Source: Tumebacillus flagellatus
GTDB taxonomy: Bacteria > Bacillota > Bacilli > Tumebacillales > Tumebacillaceae
Assembly (NCBI RefSeq): GCF_000714935.1
Contig: NZ_JMIR01000008.1
Span: 1 to 64,000 of the forward strand
Length of the DNA stretch: 64,000 nt
Direction of reading: 5' to 3'
Shown: positions 54,615-64,000 of the stretch, one piece after another
Layout: every line of letters starts with the position of its first letter
How positions within the stretch are numbered: position 1 is the stretch's first letter
Position numbers and translations under genes: made by a program
Notes under the pieces: model-generated
What the model saw: only the letters and a program-made list of their open reading frames with translations
The model's database searches: none
What the model was told of the DNA's origin: nothing

Positions 54615-55103
54615 GTGTCCGGCTTTGGCAAGCTGCTGAAGAGCTTTTCGTACGCGATCGAGGGCATGATGCACACGCTGAACACGCAGCGCAACATGCG
54701 CATCCACTTCGTGGTGGCGTTTTTCGCGATGTTGCTGGCACTGTTCCTCGATCTGTCGAAGCTCGAACTGATCTACTTGTTCTTCTCGATTGTTCTCGTG
54801 GTGTCCGCCGAGCTGTTCAACACAGCGATTGAAGCGGTCGTTGACCTGGTCACCCGCGACTATCATCCGCTCGCGAAGATCGCCAAAGACGTGGCGGCGG
54901 CCGCCGTCTTGCTCACGGCGGTCCATGCGGTGATAGTCGGTTTTTTTGTCTTTACAGACAAGTTCTTTCCTTTGCAGCCGCGTCACTGGCAAACGACCGG
55001 CTGGATGACGTATTACGTTTCGTTTATTCCGCTGGGACTCTTGGTGCTGCTTTTGATCTCTTGGCGGGCCTACGTGCGTTTTAAGCGCAACAACCAAACA
55101 TGA
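54615..55103 (+). CDS. dgkA: Undecaprenol / diacylglycerol kinase family protein
   Basis: 162 residues from GTG 54615, with GGGGGTGAG 6 bases upstream; the longer frame lies inside ybeY. The DgkA core is complete: FSYAIEGMMHTLNTQRNMRIH, then membrane helices, and AELFNTAIEAVVDLVTRDYHP with AKDVAAAAVLL. In Gram-positives this enzyme phosphorylates undecaprenol for cell-wall lipid recycling. It is about 40 residues longer than B. subtilis DgkA (123), the extra being a C-terminal fourth membrane helix (about 131-150) and a basic tail. Confidence 0.93.
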   Translation: MSGFGKLLKSFSYAIEGMMHTLNTQRNMRIHFVVAFFAMLLALFLDLSKLELIYLFFSIVLVVSAELFNTAIEAVVDLVTRDYHPLAKIAKDVAAAAVLLTAVHAVIVGFFVFTDKFFPLQPRHWQTTGWMTYYVSFIPLGLLVLLLISWRAYVRFKRNNQT

Positions 55104-56445
<1,342 letters not shown>

Positions 56446-56568
56446 GCCACGGGACACTTGTTCGGCGCACAACTGCCATCAATTCCATAGTATAGGGTAG
56501 AGACGGATTGCGAACTCTAGGGTTACAATGTTTGGCACCCTCACTTTGGAACGAAAGGGATGAGCTAC

Positions 56569-56724
56569 ATGCGTGATTTCTCGTGGCGATATTTCGAAAG
56601 TACAGGTGAGATTGATGCCTACTTACTCTATAAAGAGCATCAGAGCATTTGCGGCGGGTGCACCCAAGGAAACGAGACCGACAGTGCGTTGCCGCAACCG
56701 GAAGGGGAAGCGGTCGCCGACTGA
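56569..56724 (+). CDS. yqzL: YqzL family small protein
   Basis: 51 residues from ATG 56569, with GAAAGGG 9 bases upstream; ATG 56560 is too close to that site. It reads MRDFSWRYFESTGEIDAYLL at the start, the recognisable YqzL pattern (SWRYFxxTGxIDAYLLYKE). An added C-terminal segment includes CGGC and an acidic/proline tail. YqzL lies between era and recO in Bacilli, and its function is unknown. The CGGC pair could bind metal or form a disulfide. Confidence 0.85.
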   Translation: MRDFSWRYFESTGEIDAYLLYKEHQSICGGCTQGNETDSALPQPEGEAVAD

Positions 56725-56745
56725 GTTCTTGGGAAGTGCCTTTTC

Positions 56746-57501
56746 ATGAAAAAAGTCGATGCCCTCGTGCTGAAGACGATTGACTATGGAGAGAGCCACA
56801 AAATCCTGACGCTCTTGACCGAAACGTATGGGAAGATCGCCGTGATGGCGCGAGGTGCCAAAAAGCCCTCCAGCCAGCTAGGATCGATCTCCCAGCCCTT
56901 TACATACGGCACCTACCTGCTCATGATCTCCGAGCGGGGGATGGGAACCGTAGCACAGGCGGATTTGATCGATTCCTTTCGCAAGATTCGAGAGGACTTG
57001 TTCAAGACGGCGTATGCGTCGTACCTGATGGAATTGATCGAGCGGTTTACAGAAGAGCGCGAACCGTCGGCGGGGATTTTTCTGCTCGCGCTGACGTTGC
57101 TTTCCTACCTCGCCGACGGCAAAGACCCGGAGATTCTGGCAAGGCTTGCTGAAGTCAAGATGCTGGATTTGGCGGGCATCCGCCCGGAGTTGTTCCACTG
57201 CGCCAACTGCGGGCGCGAAGTGGAATCGTCGATTCGGTTTAGCGTCACCAACGGCGGGCCGCTTTGCGGCGACTGCCATGCGGCAGACCAGCGGGCCGTC
57301 TGGATCAAGCCTGCCACGCTGCGCCTGTTGCAGATCTTTCAACACATGGACGTGCGGCGGCTCGGCGAAATCAACGTCGGCCCCGATGTCCGGCGGCAGA
57401 TGAACAAAGTGCTGCGGCACTACTACGACGAGCACAGCGGTGTGCAGCTGCGCACCCGGACGTTTTTGGATCAACTTCACAAATACGAACTCGATTTCTA
57501 G
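56746..57501 (+). CDS. recO: DNA repair protein RecO
   Basis: 251 residues, ATG 56746. The N-terminal OB-fold begins DALVLKTIDYGESHKILTLL and MARGAKKPSSQLGSISQPF. The zinc finger is formed by CANCGR (about 154-159) and CGDCHAADQ. RecO loads RecA onto SSB-coated single-stranded DNA with RecR. era-yqzL-recO order is conserved. In B. subtilis glyQS follows; here that pair is absent and accessory genes follow instead. Confidence 0.97.
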   Translation: MKKVDALVLKTIDYGESHKILTLLTETYGKIAVMARGAKKPSSQLGSISQPFTYGTYLLMISERGMGTVAQADLIDSFRKIREDLFKTAYASYLMELIERFTEEREPSAGIFLLALTLLSYLADGKDPEILARLAEVKMLDLAGIRPELFHCANCGREVESSIRFSVTNGGPLCGDCHAADQRAVWIKPATLRLLQIFQHMDVRRLGEINVGPDVRRQMNKVLRHYYDEHSGVQLRTRTFLDQLHKYELDF

Positions 57502-57525
57502 TCCTTGTGAGGAGAGGTGATTCCA

Positions 57526-58023
57526 ATGACCGAACCGACGCTTGAGAAGATCGACATCTTGCGCCAGCGCTGCAACTTGAGCTACGCGGGCGCACAGGAA
57601 GTGTTGGCACGCAATGGCGGCAACGTCGTCAAAGCGCTGATCGAGATGGAGAACACCCAAGGAAAACCGGATGTCGTCGAGATGATCGAGGAGCGCGTGA
57701 CCGTCATGGGCCACGAACTCTGGGACAAAATCCAAGAGATCGTGCGCGCCGGGCAATGCACCAAGATTCGCGTCTTGAAGAACGGGCGCACCGTGTTCAC
57801 GATTCCGACAGCGGTGGGTGCCGTGGGCGCGATGCTGTTTCCGTATATCACGTTGATCGCCACAGTGGCGGCGATGGCCGGCAAGTACGTGCTCGTCTGG
57901 GACAAGCGACCGTTGCAAAGCAGCACCGGTCCGGAAGTGAACACCGGACATCGACCCGGCGTGATGAACGTGCACCACGAAGAAATTGTGGAAACGCCCG
58001 CTCCGGCCCCTGTGAACTCGTAA
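57526..58023 (+). CDS. UBA-like plus DUF4342 domain protein
   Basis: 165 residues from ATG 57526, with GGAGAGGTGA 5 bases upstream. Residues about 4-45 look like a UBA-type three-helix domain (LEKIDILRQRCNLSYAGAQE; LARNGGNVVKALIEME), as in EF-Ts. A DUF4342 region follows with LWDKIQEIVRAGQCTKIRV and a hydrophobic span (about 92-116) that may insert in the membrane. The tail is His/Pro-rich. The role is unknown. A strong terminator follows. Confidence 0.8.
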   Translation: MTEPTLEKIDILRQRCNLSYAGAQEVLARNGGNVVKALIEMENTQGKPDVVEMIEERVTVMGHELWDKIQEIVRAGQCTKIRVLKNGRTVFTIPTAVGAVGAMLFPYITLIATVAAMAGKYVLVWDKRPLQSSTGPEVNTGHRPGVMNVHHEEIVETPAPAPVNS

Positions 58024-58033
58024 TTTTTTTCTC

Positions 58034-58072
58034 AAAAAGCCTCTTTCGTTGCTGCAACGAAGGAGGCTTTTT
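58034..58072 (+). terminator. Terminator after the DUF4342 gene
   Basis: An almost perfect 18-bp stem, 58034-58051 with 58055-58072, one T-G wobble, ending in T5. Confidence 0.9.
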
Positions 58073-58112
58073 CACGTAGAAATGGAAAAAGGTAGAATGG
58101 AGGTGACATCCC

Positions 58113-59282
58113 ATGAGCAAAAAGAGTTGGAGTCTCGTCATCGTTACGGTTTTGGCGTTTGGCTTGGCGATCAGCGTTTCCGCGTGGCGCGAACCGAAGC
58201 AATCGTCGCCTGAGCCCGCGGTTGTGCCCGTACAGCAGGTGTATACCCCGGAGACGAGCACGGCGACAGTCAACGGCATCACCGTGTCGTTTGCAGCACC
58301 GCAATACGACGGCGTGCGCTTGACGTTGCCGTATACGATTCAAGCGAATCGCGATCTGAGCGAATCGGTGTCGCTCGACGGCGCGGAAGTGAAGATCAAC
58401 GGCAAATCGATCAACGGAGGGGTGATGTCTCGCCGCGAACCGGTCGCGGGGCGCACCGCATCCGGTGTTTTGCAAGTGATTTCCACCGACGAAGTGGCAG
58501 ACAAATTTCGCGTGGATGTCACGCTCGCGAAGGTGAGCGAAGTCGAAGGGCCGTGGGTTTTCCAACTCAACGGCGGGAAAACCGCAGCACCCCGCGCCGA
58601 CTTGCATCCAAACGACCAGAAAAAACAAGGTGACCTGCGCTTCACCGTCTCCGACGCGCGCATCGGACGAGAAGCGGGGGTCGTGAAATACCAAACCGTC
58701 ACTCCGGTCGGCAGCAACAGTGTACGGATCGACGGGGTGGAGCTGCAAGACGAGCAGGGCCGTCAGTTGCAGACCCTCCTCGCGAGCAGTTGGAGCGGGG
58801 AAGCAGGGGTGTTGCAGACCACGGCGGTGTTCAACCTCTACGCAGAGCCTCCGAAACAATTGGTGCTGCTTCCCTACACCGTCGCAGCAGGAGAGGAGAT
58901 GTCGCCGAAGAACGAGATCTTGCGGACCACTCCGTGGGACGGCAAAACTCTGCCTGCCAAACTCGATGTCGGGCCGGGCCAAGAAGCGACGCTCACAGGC
59001 GCAGAATCCCTTTCCGACCGCACGCGCCTTACATTTCAAGTCCGCTCGGACGACCCGTTCATGACGCTTGGCATGCTTCGCGCGTTCGACAAGCAAGACC
59101 GCGAGCTCCTCGAACTCGACCCGTTCGCACAGCCCGCCTCCGTCAAAAACGGACTGTACACGTTCACCCGCGAGTATTCGCGTCTGCCGCTTGACCAAGG
59201 TCTCACGTTTAAAATTTCCACCCGCGACCGCCCGCAGCGCAAGTACTTGTCGGAGCTGACCGTTCGGATTCCGCTTGACTAA
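58113..59282 (+). CDS. Secreted or membrane-anchored beta-rich protein (DUF4179/DUF5643-like)
   Basis: 389 residues, ATG 58113 with GGAGGTGA upstream. A basic start and one hydrophobic helix (about 7-23) form a signal anchor. The rest is beta-strand rich with no Cys and looks like two or three immunoglobulin-type domains (TVNGITVSFAAPQYDGVRLT; FTVSDARIGREAGVVKYQTV). Similar proteins in Bacilli, annotated DUF4179, are often paired with an ECF sigma factor; no sigma gene is present here. The function is unknown and the family call tentative. Confidence 0.6.
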   Translation: MSKKSWSLVIVTVLAFGLAISVSAWREPKQSSPEPAVVPVQQVYTPETSTATVNGITVSFAAPQYDGVRLTLPYTIQANRDLSESVSLDGAEVKINGKSINGGVMSRREPVAGRTASGVLQVISTDEVADKFRVDVTLAKVSEVEGPWVFQLNGGKTAAPRADLHPNDQKKQGDLRFTVSDARIGREAGVVKYQTVTPVGSNSVRIDGVELQDEQGRQLQTLLASSWSGEAGVLQTTAVFNLYAEPPKQLVLLPYTVAAGEEMSPKNEILRTTPWDGKTLPAKLDVGPGQEATLTGAESLSDRTRLTFQVRSDDPFMTLGMLRAFDKQDRELLELDPFAQPASVKNGLYTFTREYSRLPLDQGLTFKISTRDRPQRKYLSELTVRIPLD

Positions 59283-59302
59283 GGTGTCCAACATCTGGTA
59301 CG

Positions 59303-59337
59303 AAAAAAGGAGCCACCCGCTTGGGCAGCTCCTTTTG
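59303..59337. terminator. Bidirectional terminator between the secreted protein and lgt
   Basis: AAAAGGAGC (59305-59313) pairs with GCTCCTTTT (59328-59336), with inner CCC/GGG pairs. Confidence 0.8.
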
Positions 59338-59359
59338 ATGTTGCGAGGATGGAATTTGG

Positions 59360-60169
59360 TTACGCAGGCGTGGGTTCTTCTTGCTTATCGCCGCGCGGCT
59401 GGCTGTTTTTTGCCGGGCGCAGGCGCAGGTACACCATGCAGCCAAGCGCCAGCACGATCACGATCAGCGACGTCCATTGCGCGGCGGTCAGGCCGGCGAA
59501 ACGGTCGGTGTCGCCGCGCAGGAATTCGAGCATCAACCGCCCGAACGAGTAGAGGATGTTGTAAAAAAGAAACAGGTAGCCGGTCGGCACTTTGCGCATC
59601 TTAATGAGGAAGAGCAACGCCAGCACGATCAAGTCCCACTGGCCTTCCCAGACTTCGGCGGGCCAAAGCGGTTGGTCGCCGTATGTATCGTACGCAAACG
59701 TGCCCGGCGGGTAGACGAGGCCGAAGTTGCTGCCGGTCGGAGAGCCGAACGCGTCGCCGTTCAGGAGGCAGGCGATGCGGCCGACCGCTTGTCCGAGGAT
59801 GATGCCCGGTGCCGCGATATCGGCAAACTCCCAGAACAGGATCTTATTGAAGTAGGTGTACAGCCCGCCGCCGATGAAGCCGCCGACCAAGCCGCCTTGG
59901 ATCGACATGCCGCCGTTCCAGATTGCGAACATCTCGCTCAAGTGCGTCGAGTAGTAATGCCACTCGAAGAAAAACACCTGCCAAAACCGCGCTCCGATGA
60001 TCGCACCGACAATCGCCCAGATCACCAGCCCCAGCACGTGCTCTTCGTACTTGCGCTCTTGCTTGGCCATATACATCGTCAGACCGCAGGCCAACAAGAT
60101 TGCAATCGCGACGATCGTGCCGTACGATCTCACTTCGAAGCTGCCGATATGAAACAGGATTACATGCAA
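59360..60169 (-). CDS. lgt: Prolipoprotein diacylglyceryl transferase
   Basis: 269 residues from TTG 60169, with GGGAGGA 8 bases upstream on the minus strand. Seven membrane helices with Lgt signatures: IRSYGTIVAIAILL-like VRSYGTIVAIAILLACG, GARFWQVFF, GGMSIQGGLVGGFIGGG, the Lgt box GRIACLLNGDAFG, and YSFGRLMLEFLRGDTDR. It transfers diacylglycerol from phosphatidylglycerol to the lipobox Cys of preprolipoproteins. The usual GRIGNFxNGE reads GRIACLLNGD here, keeping the Arg and Asn. In many Bacilli lgt sits with hprK; here it is with an EamA gene. Confidence 0.95.
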   Translation of the reverse strand: MHVILFHIGSFEVRSYGTIVAIAILLACGLTMYMAKQERKYEEHVLGLVIWAIVGAIIGARFWQVFFFEWHYYSTHLSEMFAIWNGGMSIQGGLVGGFIGGGLYTYFNKILFWEFADIAAPGIILGQAVGRIACLLNGDAFGSPTGSNFGLVYPPGTFAYDTYGDQPLWPAEVWEGQWDLIVLALLFLIKMRKVPTGYLFLFYNILYSFGRLMLEFLRGDTDRFAGLTAAQWTSLIVIVLALGCMVYLRLRPAKNSQPRGDKQEEPTPA

Positions 60170-60245
60170 CGTTCATTCCTCCCAAGGCTCATAGGTAGTT
60201 GCCTCCATTGTAACCAACCTTTGCCCAGAAGAAAAGGGACGGGGA

Positions 60246-60665
60246 TTACGCCCGCGCAATCAAAATCGAGCCTGCGACGATCAGAATGCAGCCGGCGACG
60301 ATGCCGAGGTTGACTTTCTCTTTGAGGAACAGGGCGGCGAGAATCAGCGTGAACACCACGCTCAACCGGTCGATCGGCGCCACTTTGGAAGCGGGGGCAA
60401 GGCGCAGCGCCCCGAAGTAGAACATCCAGGAAGCCGCTCCCGCCAGACCGGAGAAGAAGATGAAGGAAAGCGGCTTCCACCCGACGGTCCCGATTTTGCC
60501 AAGCGATCCGGTGAACGCGACGAACACCACGCTCGCCACCGCCATCACGACGGCGCGGATCGCCGTCGCCAAATTGCTGTCGACGCCGCTCATGCCGATC
60601 TTGCCGAGAATCGCCACCAACGAGGCAAACACAGCGGACAGCAAAGCCATGATCAACCAACTCAT
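60246..60665 (-). CDS. EamA/DMT family single-domain membrane protein
   Basis: 139 residues from ATG 60665, AGGAAGGAA upstream on the minus strand; the longer frame runs through the ccpN control region. Five membrane helices form one EamA domain (SWLIMALLSAVFASLVAIL; GLAGAASWMFYFGALRLAP; KVAPIDRLSVVFTLILAALF). Such half-size members work as dimers and export small metabolites. The substrate is unknown. It lies 76 bases upstream of lgt on the same strand, and no terminator is seen between them. Confidence 0.85.
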   Translation of the reverse strand: MSWLIMALLSAVFASLVAILGKIGMSGVDSNLATAIRAVVMAVASVVFVAFTGSLGKIGTVGWKPLSFIFFSGLAGAASWMFYFGALRLAPASKVAPIDRLSVVFTLILAALFLKEKVNLGIVAGCILIVAGSILIARA

Positions 60666-60781
60666 ACAACCATTCCTTCCTGTGCCAAGTTTGTTTTTTT
60701 GGTATGCCCAAGGGGGGAGCGGAGCATGAAATTTTTTGTGAAATTGGTCGGAAGAAGCATGGCAGGAATGGGCAGAGTGCG

Positions 60782-60830
60782 ATATAGTATATACTATATA
60801 GCTCATTCGAACTTATCAGTATGTCACATT
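60782..60830 (+). promoter_or_regulatory. 18-bp perfect palindrome and CcpN-like motif before ccpN
   Basis: ATATAGTAT/ATACTATAT (60782-60799) is a perfect palindrome in the 181-base gap between the divergent EamA and ccpN genes. At 60820-60830, TATGTCACATT matches 10 of 11 positions of the CcpN operator consensus as I recall it (TRTGHYATAYW). Either could mediate autoregulation. No clear sigma-A pair is seen, although TATAGT/TATACT inside the palindrome could be a -10 on either strand. Confidence 0.45.
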
Positions 60831-60846
60831 TTAGTGTGCAAAGGTG

Positions 60847-61494
60847 GTGTGCACCATCGAACTGTCGAAACGTCAACAGCAGATTTTAGACATCGTCCGT
60901 GCGGAAGGGCCGATCACCGGGGAGCAGATCGCCGATCAGTTGGGTCTCACGCGCGCGACGCTGCGCCCGGACCTCGCGATCCTCACGATGGCGGGCTTTC
61001 TCGAAGCGCGTCCGCGCGTCGGGTATTTCTATGCCGGCAAGAAAACCGGCCAGATCTTCGGCGATCAACTGCGCAAGATGCTGGTTCGCGAATACAAAGC
61101 CGTGCCGATCAACATCGCCGAGAACACGTCGGTGTATGACGCGATCGTCACGATGTTTATGGAAGATGTGGGGAGTCTCTTCGTCGTGCGCGAAGGCGGG
61201 CAACTCGTCGGCGTCGTTTCGCGCAAAGACTTGCTCAAGGTCGCCATCGGCAACCAAGACACCCGCGAAGTGCCGGTGTCGCTGGCGATGACGCGGATGC
61301 CGAACATCGTGACCGTCACGGGGGACGACACCGTGTACGATGCGGCGAAGAAATTGATTGAATACCAGATCGACTCCTGTCCGGTGGTGCGGCCGCTCGA
61401 TGAAACGGGGCGCAACCTCGAAGTCATCGGCCGCTTTACCAAGACGACCATCGCCAAAGTGTTTGTCGAGCTTGGCGAAAACCGAGAAGTGTGA
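60847..61494 (+). CDS. ccpN: Gluconeogenesis repressor CcpN (winged helix plus CBS domains)
   Basis: 215 residues from GTG 60847, set by alignment with the CcpN start (MxTIELxKRQ); the AAAGGTG site abuts it, so the start is not certain. The HTH reads EGPITGEQIADQLGLTRATL and PDLAILTMAGFLEARPRVGY. Two CBS domains follow (NIAENTSVYDAIVTMF; LVGVVSRKDLLKVAIG; MPNIVTVTGDDTVYDAAKKL), which sense adenine nucleotides. CcpN represses gapB and pckA during glycolytic growth. It is 15 bases upstream of the PPDK regulator. Confidence 0.95.
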   Translation: MCTIELSKRQQQILDIVRAEGPITGEQIADQLGLTRATLRPDLAILTMAGFLEARPRVGYFYAGKKTGQIFGDQLRKMLVREYKAVPINIAENTSVYDAIVTMFMEDVGSLFVVREGGQLVGVVSRKDLLKVAIGNQDTREVPVSLAMTRMPNIVTVTGDDTVYDAAKKLIEYQIDSCPVVRPLDETGRNLEVIGRFTKTTIAKVFVELGENREV

Positions 61495-61509
61495 TGAGGA
61501 GGCGAACCC

Positions 61510-62328
61510 ATGACGCCACAGTTGCCGATTGTTTACGTAGTATCTGATTCCGTCGGTGAAACCGCCGAGTTTGTCGTTCGCGCCGCTGCCAGCCAGTTTC
61601 ACGGCGGCCGCGTGGAGATCCGCCGCATCGCGTATGTGGACGATTTTGAACCGATTCGCGAAGTCGTGCAGGCGGCGAAGGAATCCAACGCCCTGATCGG
61701 CTTTACGCTCGTGTTGCCGGAGATGAGGGAGGCGCTGCTGCGCGAAGCCGATCATCACGGCGTCATCGCCGTCGACATCCTCGGCCCGATGATCCAGGCG
61801 TTCTCGAAGATCAACAACCAGAGCCCGAAAAACTTGCCGGGCCTCGTGCACCAACTTGACGACGAATATTTCCGCCGCGTGGAAGCGATCGAGTTCGCCG
61901 TCAAGTACGACGACGGCAAAGACCCGCGCGGACTGTTGCGCGCCGATGTCGTGCTGATCGGCGTCTCCCGCACGTCCAAGACGCCGCTCTCGATGTTCCT
62001 CGCTCATAAGCGCTTCAAAGCGGCGAACGTGCCGCTGGTGCCGGAAGTGGCGCCGCCGGAGGAACTGTTTGAAGTCAACCCGCGCAAAGTGATCGGGTTG
62101 ACGATCTCGCCGGATGAATTGAACTTGATCCGCACCGAGCGTCTGAAAGCGCTCGGCCTGCGCTCACAAGCCAACTATGCCGCACATGAACGCATTCTCT
62201 TGGAACTCGAATACGCCGAGAAGATCATGAAGAGAATCGGATGTCCAGTGATCAACGTTTCGAACAAAGCTGTGGAAGAGACCGCCAGCATCATCATGGA
62301 CATCATCAAACGAGGAGGCCGCGGGTAA
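61510..62328 (+). CDS. Pyruvate, phosphate dikinase regulatory protein (DUF299 kinase/phosphorylase)
   Basis: 272 residues, ATG 61510 after GAGGAGG. Starts with the family [19 protein letters not shown] block. The P-loop is [17 protein letters not shown], followed by [16 protein letters not shown] and the C-terminal [19 protein letters not shown]. The family phosphorylates and dephosphorylates a Thr next to the catalytic His of PPDK or PEP synthase, using ADP and phosphate. Its B. subtilis homologue YqfL is also next to ccpN. Here the target, ppdK, starts 2 bases after its stop, a strong contextual match. Confidence 0.95.
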   Translation: MTPQLPIVYVVSDSVGETAEFVVRAAASQFHGGRVEIRRIAYVDDFEPIREVVQAAKESNALIGFTLVLPEMREALLREADHHGVIAVDILGPMIQAFSKINNQSPKNLPGLVHQLDDEYFRRVEAIEFAVKYDDGKDPRGLLRADVVLIGVSRTSKTPLSMFLAHKRFKAANVPLVPEVAPPEELFEVNPRKVIGLTISPDELNLIRTERLKALGLRSQANYAAHERILLELEYAEKIMKRIGCPVINVSNKAVEETASIIMDIIKRGGRG

Positions 62329-62329
62329 C

Positions 62330-64000
62330 ATGAGCCAATATGTCTACCTTTTTCACGAGGGCAACGCAGGGATGAAGGAACTGTTGGGGGGCAAGGGGGC
62401 GAACCTCGCCGAGATGACGCGCGCCGGACTGCCGGTGCCGGAGGGTTTTACGATTTCCACGGAAGCGTGCAAGGGCTATTACGAAAACGGCGGCAAGCTG
62501 ACGGACGGCATGCAGACGGAAATCGCCGACGCGCTTTCCCTGTTGGAGCAAAGCACCGGCAAACGCTTCGGCGACGCCGCCAACCCGCTGCTCGTCTCGG
62601 TGCGCTCCGGTTCGGTTTTTTCGATGCCGGGGATGATGGACACCGTGCTCAATCTGGGGTTGAACGACCAGACTGTCGAAGGGCTCGCCGCACTCACGGG
62701 CAACGCCCGCTTTGCGTATGATTGCTACCGTCGCTTCCTGCAAATGTTCGGCGACGTGGTGCTCGGGATCGACCATTACTTTTTTGAACAGATCTTGGAG
62801 GATGTCAAACACGCGCGCGGCGTCGAGCACGACCCGGAACTGAACGCCGACGACTGGAAAACCGTCATCGAATCCTACAAAAACCTCGTGATCAAGGAGA
62901 CGCGCTCTCCGTTTCCGCAAGACCCGCAAGAGCAATTGAGCCTCGCCATCCAAGCGGTGTTCAAATCGTGGAACAACCAACGCGCGATCGTCTACCGCCG
63001 GATCAATCGAATTCCCGACCACCTCGGCACCGCCGTCAACGTGCAGTCGATGGTGTTCGGCAACTTGGGCGACGATTCCGGCACCGGCGTGGCGTTTACC
63101 CGCAACCCGTCGACCGGACAGCGCGAATTGTACGGCGAATTTCTGATCAACGCCCAAGGCGAGGATGTCGTCGCCGGCATCCGCACGCCGCAGCCGATTT
63201 CGGCGCTCGAAGCGGTGCTGCCGAACGTCTACCGCGAATTCAGCGACATCTGCCAGCGTCTGGAAGCGCATTACAAAGACATGCAAGACATCGAATTCAC
63301 CGTCGAGCGCGGCAAGCTGTACATCTTGCAAACGCGAAACGGCAAACGCACGGCGCACGCGGCGGTTAAAGTCGCTGTCGACCTCTGCAACGAAGGCATA
63401 CTTACTAAGGAAGAATCTCTGCAGCGCGTCGACCCGGAAGCGCTCGACCAGCTTCTGCACCGCCGCATCGACGACAACGCGAAACTCAACGTCATCGCGA
63501 CCGGTCTGCCCGCTTCGCCGGGCGCCGCTTCCGGCGTGATCGTCTTCGACGCCGACCTCGCCGACAAATGGGCGGGCGACGGACAGAACGTCATCCTCGT
63601 GCGCCCGGAAACCACGCCGGACGACATTCACGGCATCGTCGCGGCAGAGGGCATTCTCACGTCGCGCGGCGGAATGACGTCGCATGCGGCCGTTGTCGCG
63701 CGCGGCATGGGCAAACCGTGCATCTGCGGCTGCGAAGAACTGCGCATCGACCTCGAAGCCAAAAAAGTAACGGTCCGCGACGTCCAATTGCAAGAAGGCG
63801 ATCTGCTCTCGATCGACGGGGGCACCGGGCGCGTGATCTTGGGCGACGTGCCGCTGATCGACCCGGAACTGTCTCCTGAATTCAAATTGTTGCTGCAATG
63901 GGCGGATGATGTGCGGAAAATTTCCGTCCGCGCCAACGCCGACAACCCGGAGGACGCCGCAAAAGCCCGCGAGTTCGGTGCGGAGGGCGTGGGGCTGTGC
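62330..64000 (+). CDS. ppdK: Pyruvate, phosphate dikinase, 3' end outside the window
   Basis: 557 codons visible from ATG 62330 (CGAGGAGG upstream), still open at the window end; the full family length is about 880. The N-terminal ATP-grasp domain shows MKELLGGKGANLAEMTRAGLP and VSVRSGSVFSMPGMMDTVLN. The swivelling phospho-His domain has LTSRGGMTSHAAVVARGMGK, with the phosphorylated His452 and the preceding Thr targeted by the regulator. The TIM-barrel PEP/pyruvate domain is just starting. It interconverts pyruvate, ATP and phosphate with PEP, AMP and pyrophosphate. ccpN, regulator and ppdK form one unit controlling the pyruvate-PEP node. Confidence 0.97.
   Translation, partial: MSQYVYLFHEGNAGMKELLGGKGANLAEMTRAGLPVPEGFTISTEACKGYYENGGKLTDGMQTEIADALSLLEQSTGKRFGDAANPLLVSVRSGSVFSMPGMMDTVLNLGLNDQTVEGLAALTGNARFAYDCYRRFLQMFGDVVLGIDHYFFEQILEDVKHARGVEHDPELNADDWKTVIESYKNLVIKETRSPFPQDPQEQLSLAIQAVFKSWNNQRAIVYRRINRIPDHLGTAVNVQSMVFGNLGDDSGTGVAFTRNPSTGQRELYGEFLINAQGEDVVAGIRTPQPISALEAVLPNVYREFSDICQRLEAHYKDMQDIEFTVERGKLYILQTRNGKRTAHAAVKVAVDLCNEGILTKEESLQRVDPEALDQLLHRRIDDNAKLNVIATGLPASPGAASGVIVFDADLADKWAGDGQNVILVRPETTPDDIHGIVAAEGILTSRGGMTSHAAVVARGMGKPCICGCEELRIDLEAKKVTVRDVQLQEGDLLSIDGGTGRVILGDVPLIDPELSPEFKLLLQWADDVRKISVRANADNPEDAAKAREFGAEGVGLC

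Noticed and set aside
60699..61139. 146-codon plus-strand open frame overlapping ccpN
   Set aside because: Shadow of ccpN in another frame. Arg-rich, no ribosome site.

Overview
The window is a GC-rich chromosomal segment from an endospore-forming Bacillota. Evidence: SpoIIP, GPR, an alpha/beta-type SASP, YqfC and YqfD are all present, and the gene order follows the Bacillus subtilis holA-rpsT-gpr-spoIIP-yqxA-lepA-hemW-hrcA-grpE-dnaK-dnaJ-prmA-rsmE-mtaB-yqeW-rpsU-yqeY-yqeZ-floA-yqfCD-phoH-yqfF-ybeY-dgkA-cdd-era-yqzL-recO-ccpN-yqfL block. High GC, GTG/TTG starts, a group III chaperonin and cytosolic Cys-type formate dehydrogenases suggest a Tumebacillus/Alicyclobacillaceae-like lineage; that placement is inference from memory of such genomes. 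No rRNA, tRNA, CRISPR array or insertion sequence was seen. No gene-free stretch exceeds about 260 bases.

Left edge (1-6541): the end of a thiazole/oxazole-modified microcin (TOMM) locus. Bases 1-141 encode the C-terminus of a probable precursor made of Cys-Gly6-X octads. A terminator-like hairpin follows, then an RRE/ThiF-like partner, a YcaO cyclodehydratase ending in a PxPxP motif, a SagB-like dehydrogenase, and a protein resembling a degenerate phosphohexomutase domain I.

6599-13130: holA, SASP, a papain-like peptidase, rpsT (reverse), gpr, a fatty-acyl-AMP-ligase fragment that has lost its P-loop, spoIIP and a yqxA-like gene. Sporulation-type promoters (sigma-G-like before gpr, sigma-E-like before spoIIP) can be proposed. 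13211-17585: lepA, a TPR protein and hemW.

17742-31157: an accessory island for molybdenum-dependent formate metabolism. moaA and moeA (the latter with six pentapeptide repeats) face fdhD. A DUF2294 gene precedes two paralogous formate dehydrogenase modules: fdh-DUF1641-formate transporter, and fdh-DUF1641-HMA-like protein-tiny zinc-ribbon protein. The first module has its own promoter and a leader RNA ending in a terminator 50 bases before the gene, which looks like transcription attenuation. A Cas4-like PD-(D/E)XK protein follows.

31274-40927: the heat-shock operon with a perfect CIRCE element, hrcA, an archaeal-like group III chaperonin, grpE, dnaK and dnaJ, followed by prmA, rsmE and mtaB. 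41036-45194: a hendecad/heptad coiled-coil protein (reverse), deoC, a Na/Pi cotransporter (reverse) and a 23S rRNA methyltransferase.

45446-58023: rpsU-yqeY, a NfeD-floA membrane-stress operon behind a textbook sigma-W-type promoter, yqfC-yqfD, phoH, yqfF, ybeY, dgkA, cdd, era, yqzL, recO and a DUF4342 gene. 58113-64000: a secreted protein, lgt and an EamA protein (both reverse), then ccpN, the PPDK regulatory protein and ppdK, which is cut by the window end. The last three form a gluconeogenesis/pyruvate-PEP control unit.
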